DNA from: Poseidonibacter ostreae
GTDB taxonomy: Bacteria > Campylobacterota > Campylobacteria > Campylobacterales > Arcobacteraceae
Direction of reading: 5' to 3'
Assembly: GCF_009208055.1 (NCBI RefSeq)
Contig: NZ_WFKI01000008.1
Span: forward strand, 17,775-81,774
DNA: 64,000 nucleotides
A program made the position numbers and the translations under genes. A model generated the notes under the pieces. It did no database searches. It saw nothing but the letters and a program-made list of their open reading frames with translations, and was not told the origin of the DNA. Position 1 is the first letter of the stretch. Every line of letters begins with the position of its first letter. Positions 36,408 through 44,095 of the stretch are shown piece by piece.

Positions 36408-38021
36408 TTACATATTTAATAATGTTTGCAACATTTCATCAACTGCTGTTATAATCTTTGCATTTGCTTCATAAGCTGCTTGATACTGTAGTAGATTTAC
36501 CATCTCTTCATCTGTATCAACTTTCGTAAGTTCGTTATAAGTACTCTCTAGTGAATTAACTATAGATTTTTGAGAATCTAACCTAAAATTATTACTTTCA
36601 ACATGAGAAGAAACACTAACTAATAAGTTTTGATAAAACTGGCTAAAAGATGTTGTATCATCACTATTTGAATCAATATTAATTTCATCACTCCATTGAA
36701 TTTGAGCTAAACTTTCTAAATCATCACTAGATAAACTTCCAATACTATTTTGTACAAAACTTAAAGTACTAATACTAGAACCTGTAAATACAGAAGTAGA
36801 AGAATTTTTATTAAATTCAGAAACTAATGCATTTGCAAAATCATCTAAGCTACTTTTATATGATGATATTATTGAGGTAGATGTTGATAAGTTGTTTGTT
36901 AAAGATTTAATAGAACCACTTTCTAGGGATAATTCTTCATTGTATATTGATAAGAAGACTTCATCCTTTCCTTGTATTGAATTATCATTTTTTTGAATTT
37001 CAACATCATTTATAGTAATTGCTAAATCAAATTTTGATTCTTCACCCTCTTTTGTTGAAGTAATAATTAAATTATTACTTGTATCTAAATACGCACTTAG
37101 TTCATTAAATTCACTATTATTATTTATTTCATCAACTATTTGATTTTTAAAGTCATAATCATCACTTGTAAGATCTGGATTAGCAGTTATTGTTATACTT
37201 GTAGTATTATTTAAAGTTAATGTTATTTCATCACTACTATTAATATTTGAATCTTCTAAACTAGTAGAGCTATAAATATCTTTTTGTGCAGTATATGTTT
37301 CATTAATACTAACTTCATGGAGATTTGTATTATTAAATATAGCACTAACTCCTGCTATTTCTAAATTGTACTTTGAGCTACTTGTATCAATTTTAAAATC
37401 TACATACTTTGATAACTCCTCTTCTAAAGCATCTCTTTTATCTAATAAATCATTATTTGAACTAGAAGAATTTTTAACAATCTTTTCATTTAAATAAACA
37501 ATCTCTTCTAAAATACTATTAACACTTGAAACTTGATCTTCTAATAATGAATAAGTACTTGTTTCAATCTCATCTAATTCTTCATATAAAGAGCTAAGAT
37601 TATTAACAAGAGTTTCACTTTGTGATTCTAACTGTTCTTGATATATAGAACTATTTGGATCTGATCTTAGAGATTCTAAATCATTAAAAAAATCACTTAT
37701 TGTAATAGATAAACCACTACTATCAGTTTCACTAAACATTGTTTCAATATTACTTGAGGTTAAATCTTCTTGATTATAATATTCCATTAGGCTATTTTGT
37801 TGTGTTAACTGTGTATACAAATACTCATTTGTAGTTCTTGTTACTCCATCAAAAGAGACACCATTTCCTATATTATCTTCAAGTGAACTAATCTCTGATA
37901 CATCAACTGTTCTTTTTTTATAAGCTTCAGTATTTTCATTTGCAATATTATTTGATGTAACATCAACGGCACTTCTTGCAACTGACAAGCCACTCTTTGC
38001 TGTATATAAGGAATCCATCAT
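36408..38021 (-). CDS. flgK: Flagellar hook-associated protein FlgK
   Basis: 537 residues. The N-terminal axial motif LSVARSAVDVTSNNIANENTEAYKKR and C-terminal motif EEMVNLLQYQAAYEANAKII with LQTLLNM are the D0 helices of axial proteins. It joins hook and filament. The central region is divergent and rich in Ser and Asn. It lies 9 bases after the unknown gene at 38031. Confidence 0.92.
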   Translation of the reverse strand: MMDSLYTAKSGLSVARSAVDVTSNNIANENTEAYKKRTVDVSEISSLEDNIGNGVSFDGVTRTTNEYLYTQLTQQNSLMEYYNQEDLTSSNIETMFSETDSSGLSITISDFFNDLESLRSDPNSSIYQEQLESQSETLVNNLSSLYEELDEIETSTYSLLEDQVSSVNSILEEIVYLNEKIVKNSSSSNNDLLDKRDALEEELSKYVDFKIDTSSSKYNLEIAGVSAIFNNTNLHEVSINETYTAQKDIYSSTSLEDSNINSSDEITLTLNNTTSITITANPDLTSDDYDFKNQIVDEINNNSEFNELSAYLDTSNNLIITSTKEGEESKFDLAITINDVEIQKNDNSIQGKDEVFLSIYNEELSLESGSIKSLTNNLSTSTSIISSYKSSLDDFANALVSEFNKNSSTSVFTGSSISTLSFVQNSIGSLSSDDLESLAQIQWSDEINIDSNSDDTTSFSQFYQNLLVSVSSHVESNNFRLDSQKSIVNSLESTYNELTKVDTDEEMVNLLQYQAAYEANAKIITAVDEMLQTLLNM

Positions 38022-38030
38022 AATTTATAC

Positions 38031-38399
38031 TTAATAAATTTTTTTTATATCTACAAAATCTATATAAGATAAAACATTATCTAATATAAATTTTTTATCA
38101 ATATCATCAAAGCCTAATACTTCATGACATACTAAATATATTTTGTTATCTTTTGTAGTTTGAATTGAAGAAACATTATATTGTTTGTTTTTATTTGAAC
38201 TATTTTTTCTTCCATCTTCTATAACTCTATCTATAATATTTACAATATTTGTCATAGTAAGAAGATTCATAGACTTTTGTAGCTTAGTTAGCATATTTTC
38301 TAAATTATCAAAATTAGAAGTTTTATGATTATGCATAAAATAACTATAACATTCAACCACCTGATTTTCAAGCTGTTTAATATCTATATTTGTTCCCAT
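38031..38399 (-). CDS. Unknown protein between flgL and flgK
   Basis: 122 residues, not recognised. Helical N-terminal half (LENQVVECYSYFMHNH, LENMLTKLQKSMNLLTM), then a basic, Asn-rich turn (KNSSNKNK) and a mixed strand/helix end that includes YLVCHEVLGFDDIDKKF. No signal peptide. Position suggests a FlgK/FlgL-specific chaperone or another assembly factor, but it does not look like FlgN and the call is by context only. It is 12 bases after flgL and 9 before flgK, so the three are one transcript. Confidence 0.65.
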   Translation of the reverse strand: MGTNIDIKQLENQVVECYSYFMHNHKTSNFDNLENMLTKLQKSMNLLTMTNIVNIIDRVIEDGRKNSSNKNKQYNVSSIQTTKDNKIYLVCHEVLGFDDIDKKFILDNVLSYIDFVDIKKIY

Positions 38400-38411
38400 T
38401 TTATTTTCCTT

Positions 38412-39548
38412 TTAATTTATATATTTAACTAAAGATAAGTCATTTATTTTATTTATAGTTGAGTAAAGTGCTGTGTATGTATTTTCTAAAGATTGAGATT
38501 CAACAGCAAGTGCAGTTAAATCTGCACTTTCATACTGCTCTTCTAATAAAGTATAATTGGTTAGTTTTGACTGTACACTTTGAGCATAAGATTCAATAAG
38601 ATTAGTTCTTATTCCTAATTTTGAATGTGAAGTATTTGTATTATCATAAGCTTGTTCAAATTTTTCCAAAGCACTTGATAATAAAGTACTAGCTTCACTT
38701 GAAGTAATATCATTTCCATTAGTATCTTTTTGTTTTAATGCAGCTATTAACTCATCTAAATCATCAAAATAGCTATGTTTTGATTCTAATTTTGTATCTT
38801 CTGTATTAGTTATAGAAAAAGTTCCATCACTGTTTGTAGTTAGAGCAATAGGTGTTGATGAGGTATCACCATTTAAATATAAACCATCATATGTTCCATC
38901 ATTGTCATTATCTAGAACCTTCCACTCATTACCTTCTTCATCTAAAATGATTTCATTACTCGTAAAATCTAATGTTTCACCATTTGATGCACTTGCATTT
39001 GTGTAATAAATCAATTCAATACCATTAATACCTTGAGTTGTATACTGGTTTTTTTCGACATTTACTTTCTTATTTGAATAATCACTTTCATAGCTTATTT
39101 GTCCAGTTACTTCATCTTTAATAAAAGGGGTTGTATCTGTATTATTGCCTGAGAATAGATATTCTCCATTAGTTGAGTCATTAACTAATGAAAATAAAGT
39201 ATCTTTAATCTGTTCAACTTCACTTGCAATAACATTTTTATCAACACTACTAACAGTGTCATTTAAAGCTTTTATAATATCAGTGTTAACTGACTCCATT
39301 GCTGTTTTTATATCAGAAGTAGTTGTATCACTAAAAGTATTATATGTGTTTGATAATTCAATTCTATTTTCAATTGCTGTATAAGTATTTAAATTATTTT
39401 GTATACTTAATAAATAGTCAAACTTTATTGAGTCATCACTACCTTGTTCTAGTGCTTTATTACTACTTAATCCATAAGTTACTTTAGAACTTCTCTCATT
39501 TAGAAGTTCTAAGTTATACATAATTGTATTTATTGAGCTAACCATCAT
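38412..39548 (-). CDS. flgL: Flagellar hook-associated protein FlgL
   Basis: 378 residues, flagellin-like ends with a variable centre. The N-terminus (SINTIMYNLELLNERSSKVTYG) and C-terminus (LTALAVESQSLENTYTALYSTI) are the axial D0/D1 helices, and EYLFSGNNTDTTPF is the typical FlgL block. It forms the second hook-filament junction ring. AAGGAA precedes two consecutive ATG codons; I kept the first. Confidence 0.9.
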   Translation of the reverse strand: MMVSSINTIMYNLELLNERSSKVTYGLSSNKALEQGSDDSIKFDYLLSIQNNLNTYTAIENRIELSNTYNTFSDTTTSDIKTAMESVNTDIIKALNDTVSSVDKNVIASEVEQIKDTLFSLVNDSTNGEYLFSGNNTDTTPFIKDEVTGQISYESDYSNKKVNVEKNQYTTQGINGIELIYYTNASASNGETLDFTSNEIILDEEGNEWKVLDNDNDGTYDGLYLNGDTSSTPIALTTNSDGTFSITNTEDTKLESKHSYFDDLDELIAALKQKDTNGNDITSSEASTLLSSALEKFEQAYDNTNTSHSKLGIRTNLIESYAQSVQSKLTNYTLLEEQYESADLTALAVESQSLENTYTALYSTINKINDLSLVKYIN

Positions 39549-39562
39549 AAATTCCTTTTAGA

Positions 39563-41566
39563 TTAACGTTTTAAACCGATTAATGTAGTTAATATTTCAT
39601 CAGCAGTTGTTATAGATTTAGCATTAGCTTCAAAAGCTCTTTGAAAAACCATTAGATTTACTAAACTCTCACTTAAATCAGCTGTACTTAACTCTAATGT
39701 TTCACTTTCCATTTCAACACCATTGTCATTATTAATACTATAAATTGGATCACCACTTGTTGTAGTTTTTTCTAATAAATTGTCTCCAACTGCTTCTAGT
39801 CCTATATTATTATTAAATTGAGCAATAGCAATTTGTCCAATTGCATAATCCATTCCATCTTGCGACATTGTAATTACACCATTACTATCAACAGAAAATT
39901 CTCCAAAAGAAGAGTCAGTTATACCTAAGGTATCAAGTTTTAATTGTAAAGATGACTTTGAAGCTGTTTGATCAATAGATGATACAATTTGCATAAATTC
40001 AGCATTTCCACCTGTGTTACCACTTAAATCAAGATTCATATCTTTTAAGTAAGTTTCAGTAGCACTATCATCATAAAAATTTAATGTTCCTGAAAATTCT
40101 TCACCAGCATTTACTGATTCAACAACTAAAATTCCATTTACATCTTTTGCTTCAACTAGTAGTTGTAACTCAACATCAGAATTTATTTTTGCAATCATAT
40201 CTTCCATTGCTTCATCATAAGTTGTTAATGTATTATCAGAAGTTACTGTTACTGTTCCAATAGTATAAGAAAGAGTATCACCTACTGCAAATGTAATTGC
40301 AGTATCAGAGTCATCTGCCAAAATATCTTCTTCTTCATAAACATCTTGCTGATATCCTGCAACAGCATTTTTTAAATCATTCATAGCACTTTCAACTGCA
40401 GCTTCTCCCGTTCCTGATACTGCATCTGCAATGGTTGTTGTTGTACCAGAAGATTCATTTGTTCCTGAAACTTCACTTATATCACCTATTGTAAATGCAG
40501 TTCCAGAAATAATAGAATCTATTTTTATAGTTCCATTTAATACGTTTGCAAGATTAGTACTTGCTTCATTTGTTATTGGATCAACTGTATATGCGTTTAA
40601 TCCTGTAATATTCGATATTTCATCAGCTAAAGCTTTATATGTTGCAACTCTACTTGCTAAAACATTATACTCAGCATCAGTAACTGTACCATCTGCATCT
40701 AAATCAGCCACAACAGTACCAGCAGTCACAGCTGTATCTACTTCACTTTTGAAAGCATCACTTGCAGTTACATTTTCATAATTTTGTGTTATTTTATCAC
40801 CATCAATATATACATATATTTGGTCACCCTCTTCATCTAAAGAAGAAGATGTTCCATTAGGAAAATCTATAGTACTTATTTGTGATATTGATGGACTTGA
40901 AGTAGCATTTGGACTTATCGCAAGATTTTCTAAAGCCATACTATAGTTTGATATTAAAGCTTCAATATCAGATATTTTTGTTGATTGTGTTTTAATCCCC
41001 GATCCAGATAAAAGTTCATCATCAGAATTTGAACTTACAGTATAATCTGACATCTTTGCAGAATAAGTTTCAATTTTATTTGTATAATTAATAATTTGAT
41101 TTCCCGCAACTTCTGTAAAAATATCAGTAAATGAATTTAAGTTAGAGTTTGTAGATTCTACATCTGATGTTGTATCAATTGCACTCAAAGCCCAACCTTG
41201 GACATCATTTCCTGAAGAATCTTGCAATGTTCCATCATCGCCCATTCTAAAGTTTCCAGCTCTTGTATAATATAATTCGGATGTACCTGAAGTATCTGTG
41301 TTTGATACAACAAAGAAACCATCTCCATTAAGAGCAACATCATAAGAAGAACCTGTTAAGTTTAAACTTCCTTGCGTATATTGCTTTTCTGCACTTGTTA
41401 CAGAAGAACCTTTTCCTATACTATCTTGATACATTAAATCTGCAAAAGAGACTCTAGATGCTTTGTAACCTACAGTATTAACATTTGCAATATTATTTGA
41501 TTCATTATCTAAAGCAGTTTGTGATGATGATAGACCAGCTATCCCTGTCCATAATGCACTAATCAT
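39563..41566 (-). CDS. flgE: Flagellar hook protein FlgE
   Basis: 667 residues from the ATG at 41566, chosen for the AAAGGA at six bases and the conserved start MISALWTGIAGLSSSQTALD. An in-frame ATG at 41599 would add 11 unlikely residues. N-terminal axial motif ESNNIANVNTVGYKASRVSF; hook-type block YDVALNGDGFFVVSNT; C-terminal D0 SLVNLMVFQRAFEANAKSIT. The large middle region is typical of Campylobacterota hook proteins. The noncoding 144 bases upstream contain a TAACA box and a TACCCT motif that are also found before flgD. Confidence 0.93.
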   Translation of the reverse strand: MISALWTGIAGLSSSQTALDNESNNIANVNTVGYKASRVSFADLMYQDSIGKGSSVTSAEKQYTQGSLNLTGSSYDVALNGDGFFVVSNTDTSGTSELYYTRAGNFRMGDDGTLQDSSGNDVQGWALSAIDTTSDVESTNSNLNSFTDIFTEVAGNQIINYTNKIETYSAKMSDYTVSSNSDDELLSGSGIKTQSTKISDIEALISNYSMALENLAISPNATSSPSISQISTIDFPNGTSSSLDEEGDQIYVYIDGDKITQNYENVTASDAFKSEVDTAVTAGTVVADLDADGTVTDAEYNVLASRVATYKALADEISNITGLNAYTVDPITNEASTNLANVLNGTIKIDSIISGTAFTIGDISEVSGTNESSGTTTTIADAVSGTGEAAVESAMNDLKNAVAGYQQDVYEEEDILADDSDTAITFAVGDTLSYTIGTVTVTSDNTLTTYDEAMEDMIAKINSDVELQLLVEAKDVNGILVVESVNAGEEFSGTLNFYDDSATETYLKDMNLDLSGNTGGNAEFMQIVSSIDQTASKSSLQLKLDTLGITDSSFGEFSVDSNGVITMSQDGMDYAIGQIAIAQFNNNIGLEAVGDNLLEKTTTSGDPIYSINNDNGVEMESETLELSTADLSESLVNLMVFQRAFEANAKSITTADEILTTLIGLKR

Positions 41567-41623
41567 TTTAAATCCTTTAAGTAGCATGTGATATTTCACT
41601 TATGTTAATAATAAAGGAATGAT

Positions 41624-41637
41624 GTAAATATAGGGTA
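41624..41637 (-). promoter_or_regulatory. TACCCTATATTTAC motif upstream of flgE
   Basis: Minus-strand TACCCTATATTTAC, about 60 bases before the flgE start codon. A copy with one change lies before flgD at a similar distance, so it may be a shared promoter or activator element. Confidence 0.45.
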
Positions 41638-41687
41638 TCACTTATTTAAGCATTTGTAAGCAATCCCTATGTTTGGTTAAAATAAAG

Positions 41688-41699
41688 TAACATTTGTAA
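41688..41699. promoter_or_regulatory. TAACAWWWGTWA box upstream of flgE
   Basis: TAACATTTGTAA, with a second AAAGTAACA half-site at 41702. Related boxes lie before flgD and the response-regulator gene. Candidate site for the neighbouring OmpR-type regulator. Confidence 0.45.
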
Positions 41700-41710
41700 T
41701 AAAAGTAACA

Positions 41711-42457
41711 CTAGTATATTTTACTAATATTACTATATAAAATTGTTTCAGCTTCACTATCATACGAAGTTGCGGTATCTGAAGAATAAGCTAGTTCAGT
41801 TCCACTTTGTTTAAATGATGAGTTACCATTACTTACTGAAGTTACCATTTGATACTTTCCTGATGAATTTTCTACAATACTTGATGTGATTCCATCAACT
41901 GCATTTATTTCAGTACTTAATTCTTGGTATGTTTTTCCATATGTAGAGAAAGTATATGTATCCCCATCACTATTTGTAAAACTTACCGTATCCTCTTCAC
42001 TTGATGAATCAATACTTGTATCTTCACTATCAACAGCAGAAAAAGTATATACATCATAGTATCCAGATATTTCATAAGCTGTTAGATAAATCTCTCCATC
42101 AACTCCCTCTACTGATGAAACTTTATATTGTTTAGTATTACCACTATCATCTAAATTGCCATTTTCAACTATATTACCAATTAGTGATGCAGATGAGGAT
42201 AATGCTGATTGTTCAAATGAACTTTGTAGTGCCTCCATAGCAGTAACAGTAGCTATATTAGCTTCTAAAGAGGATAGTTCTAATTGTGTACTTAACATAG
42301 AACTTGAATCAACAGGATCAGTTGGATCTTGCATAGATAATTCAGTTAGCATAAGTGTAATAAAATCATCACTCTCTAACTCATCATTGTTTACAGCAGT
42401 AGTATAAGTATTACCATATATATCTGTACTTGTTGAACTTGTAACTGTAGTTGACAT
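41711..42457 (-). CDS. flgD: Flagellar hook assembly scaffold FlgD
   Basis: 248 residues. The N-terminal FlgD signature DFITLMLTELSMQDPTDPVD and SSSMLSTQLELSSLE are clear; the rest is a serine-rich, beta-like hook-cap region. FlgD caps the growing hook so FlgE can polymerise. It is the first gene of the flgD-flgE-flgL-x-flgK-fliD run and follows the two-component genes. Confidence 0.9.
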   Translation of the reverse strand: MSTTVTSSTSTDIYGNTYTTAVNNDELESDDFITLMLTELSMQDPTDPVDSSSMLSTQLELSSLEANIATVTAMEALQSSFEQSALSSSASLIGNIVENGNLDDSGNTKQYKVSSVEGVDGEIYLTAYEISGYYDVYTFSAVDSEDTSIDSSSEEDTVSFTNSDGDTYTFSTYGKTYQELSTEINAVDGITSSIVENSSGKYQMVTSVSNGNSSFKQSGTELAYSSDTATSYDSEAETILYSNISKIY

Positions 42458-42503
42458 AAGAAACTCCTAAGTTTTTAGATTTTTTCAATCTTAACAATTA
42501 GGA

Positions 42504-42517
42504 GTAAATAGAGGGTA
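42504..42517 (-). promoter_or_regulatory. TACCCTCTATTTAC motif upstream of flgD
   Basis: Minus-strand TACCCTCTATTTAC, about 50 bases before the flgD start, differing by one base from the copy upstream of flgE. Confidence 0.45.
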
Positions 42518-42525
42518 AGAGTTTC

Positions 42526-42537
42526 TAACAAAAGTTA
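42526..42537. promoter_or_regulatory. TAACAWWWGTWA box upstream of flgD
   Basis: TAACAAAAGTTA in the short gap between flgD and the histidine-kinase gene, nine bases upstream of the TACCCT motif on the minus strand. Confidence 0.4.
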
Positions 42538-42544
42538 ATGAAGA

Positions 42545-43354
42545 TTAAAATACGATTTGAAAGAGGTGATAATTATTTTTAAACTTATATTCAAGTTTAT
42601 AGTTATGAAGTTTGATTATACTATTTGATATAAATAGACCAAGGCCTAAAACATCGTTACTTTTTTCATAGTCACGATTAAAAGCTTTATAGTAGGTATT
42701 AATATCCTTTTTAAGCTTTTTCCCTTTATTTTTTATTTCAATAGAATTCTTATCAACAATAATTTCTATTTTATCATTGGTGTTATATTTAATTGCATTA
42801 TCAATTAAATTTTTTAAAGCACTTGAAAATAGCTTAAAATCAACATCAATCTTTAGGTCTTTATTTATTTTAAGATTAATATTACTATTACTACTATTTA
42901 AAAGTAACATATCTAAAGATTCATCTATTAAATCAACAGCTCTATAACTTTTTATCTCTAACTTAATAAAGCCAGAAGTAAGTTCTTCAATTTTCGTGAA
43001 TTCATTTAATAAAAACTCTAATCGATTAAAAACACTTGATAAAACAGTCCTCTTTTTTGTATCATCAAAACTATTAGTAACAATCTTCCCTTTTGTAATA
43101 GGTGTTTTTAATTCATGCATTATATTTCGTAAAAATAGATTTCTTGAGTTTATTAACTCTTTTTCTTTTTGTATAGTTAGTACTTTTAATTTTTTTAATA
43201 AGAAAATATAAAATAGTATAAGTAATATATCTATTAATACTAATTCTATAAGGTAAGATACTTTAAATTGAAATAAAACAAATATATTAAGTAGAATAAA
43301 AATAAATAGATAGAAAATACTTATTTGTAAAGTAATAGAGTTCTCTTTATTCAT
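42545..43354 (-). CDS. Sensor histidine kinase with membrane hairpin only
   Basis: 269 residues. Two membrane helices (about residues 9-28 and 33-53) with a very short loop, no periplasmic sensor domain and no HAMP; then HisKA with phosphorylated His80 (IMHELKTPITKGK), N box LKNLIDNAIKYN and G box LGLGLFISNSI. It overlaps the response-regulator gene by eight bases. Inference: it may sense a membrane or flagellar assembly state and control the flagellar genes next door. Confidence 0.85.
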   Translation of the reverse strand: MNKENSITLQISIFYLFIFILLNIFVLFQFKVSYLIELVLIDILLILFYIFLLKKLKVLTIQKEKELINSRNLFLRNIMHELKTPITKGKIVTNSFDDTKKRTVLSSVFNRLEFLLNEFTKIEELTSGFIKLEIKSYRAVDLIDESLDMLLLNSSNSNINLKINKDLKIDVDFKLFSSALKNLIDNAIKYNTNDKIEIIVDKNSIEIKNKGKKLKKDINTYYKAFNRDYEKSNDVLGLGLFISNSIIKLHNYKLEYKFKNNYHLFQIVF

Positions 43355-44030
43355 TAATAAACTTATAACCTAGACCTCTAATTGATAAAATATATTTAGG
43401 TTTTTTTACATTTTCTTCTATTTTACTTCGAACTCTACCTATTAATACATCTATACTTTTATAAGAACTTTCATATTTTATAGACTCTACATTTGACAAT
43501 AGTTCATGTCTAGATAATACAAAACCGTTTTTCTTTATCATATATAATAGAATATAATATTCTGCATTTGTCAAATTTAATAATTCAGAATTTTTAGAAA
43601 TTTCCATTTTAGATTCATTAAAAGTGAAAATCTTCTCTTTTTCAGGTTTAGTTTCTTTTATTATTTGATGATTACATCTTCTAAGAATAGATTTAATTCT
43701 ATATATTAGTTCTTGCGTATCATAAGGTTTTGGCATAAAATCATCAGCGCCATAAGAAAAACATGCTATTTTATCTCCAATATAAGATCTTGCTGAAGAT
43801 ATTATGATAGGAATGCTATGTTTTTTACGAATCATCTTACAAACATCAATACCATCAATATCAGGTAAAGATAAATCTAAAATCAATAAGTCATATTTTT
43901 TTTCATTTAAAGCTTTAATCCCAAGTTCGGGTCTTAGAAAGTTTGTCACTTTTATATTATATTCATTTAAGTATTCGCCTAAGATTTCAGCTAGTTCAGC
44001 ATCATCTTCGATCATTAAGATATTTATCAA
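43347..44030 (-). CDS. OmpR-family response regulator
   Basis: 227 residues. Receiver with phosphorylated Asp52 (LILDLSLPDIDG), Lys in FMPKPYD, and a winged-helix DNA-binding domain (about 130-227; SSYKSIDVLIGRVRSKIEE, RGLGYKF). TTG start with GGAG six bases upstream. Cognate kinase follows. TAACA-type boxes occur before this gene, flgD and flgE, so it is a candidate regulator of the hook genes. The Arcobacter group is reported to lack sigma-28 and sigma-54, which makes an alternative regulator likely. Confidence 0.85.
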   Translation of the reverse strand: MINILMIEDDAELAEILGEYLNEYNIKVTNFLRPELGIKALNEKKYDLLILDLSLPDIDGIDVCKMIRKKHSIPIIISSARSYIGDKIACFSYGADDFMPKPYDTQELIYRIKSILRRCNHQIIKETKPEKEKIFTFNESKMEISKNSELLNLTNAEYYILLYMIKKNGFVLSRHELLSNVESIKYESSYKSIDVLIGRVRSKIEENVKKPKYILSIRGLGYKFINE

Positions 44031-44042
44031 TTATTACTCCTA

Positions 44043-44077
44043 GTTTACAAATAGTATTATAATATTTATTTGTAAAC
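44043..44077. promoter_or_regulatory. Promoter region of the response regulator with 11-bp inverted repeat
   Basis: GTTTACAAATA (44043-44053) and TATTTGTAAAC (44067-44077) are perfect inverted repeats 13 bases apart. The spacer contains a minus-strand -10, TATAAT (44061-44056). The repeat could bind a repressor over the promoter. Confidence 0.55.
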
Positions 44078-44083
44078 ATAAAG

Positions 44084-44095
44084 TAACAATTGTTA
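44084..44095. promoter_or_regulatory. TAACAATTGTTA palindrome upstream of the response regulator
   Basis: Perfect 12-base palindrome about 25-30 bases upstream of the TATAAT, where an activator would overlap the -35 region. It also touches the ftsK stop codon region. Confidence 0.5.

Noticed and set aside
40431..40781. 116-residue plus-strand ORF inside flgE
   Set aside because: Antisense shadow of a conserved gene.
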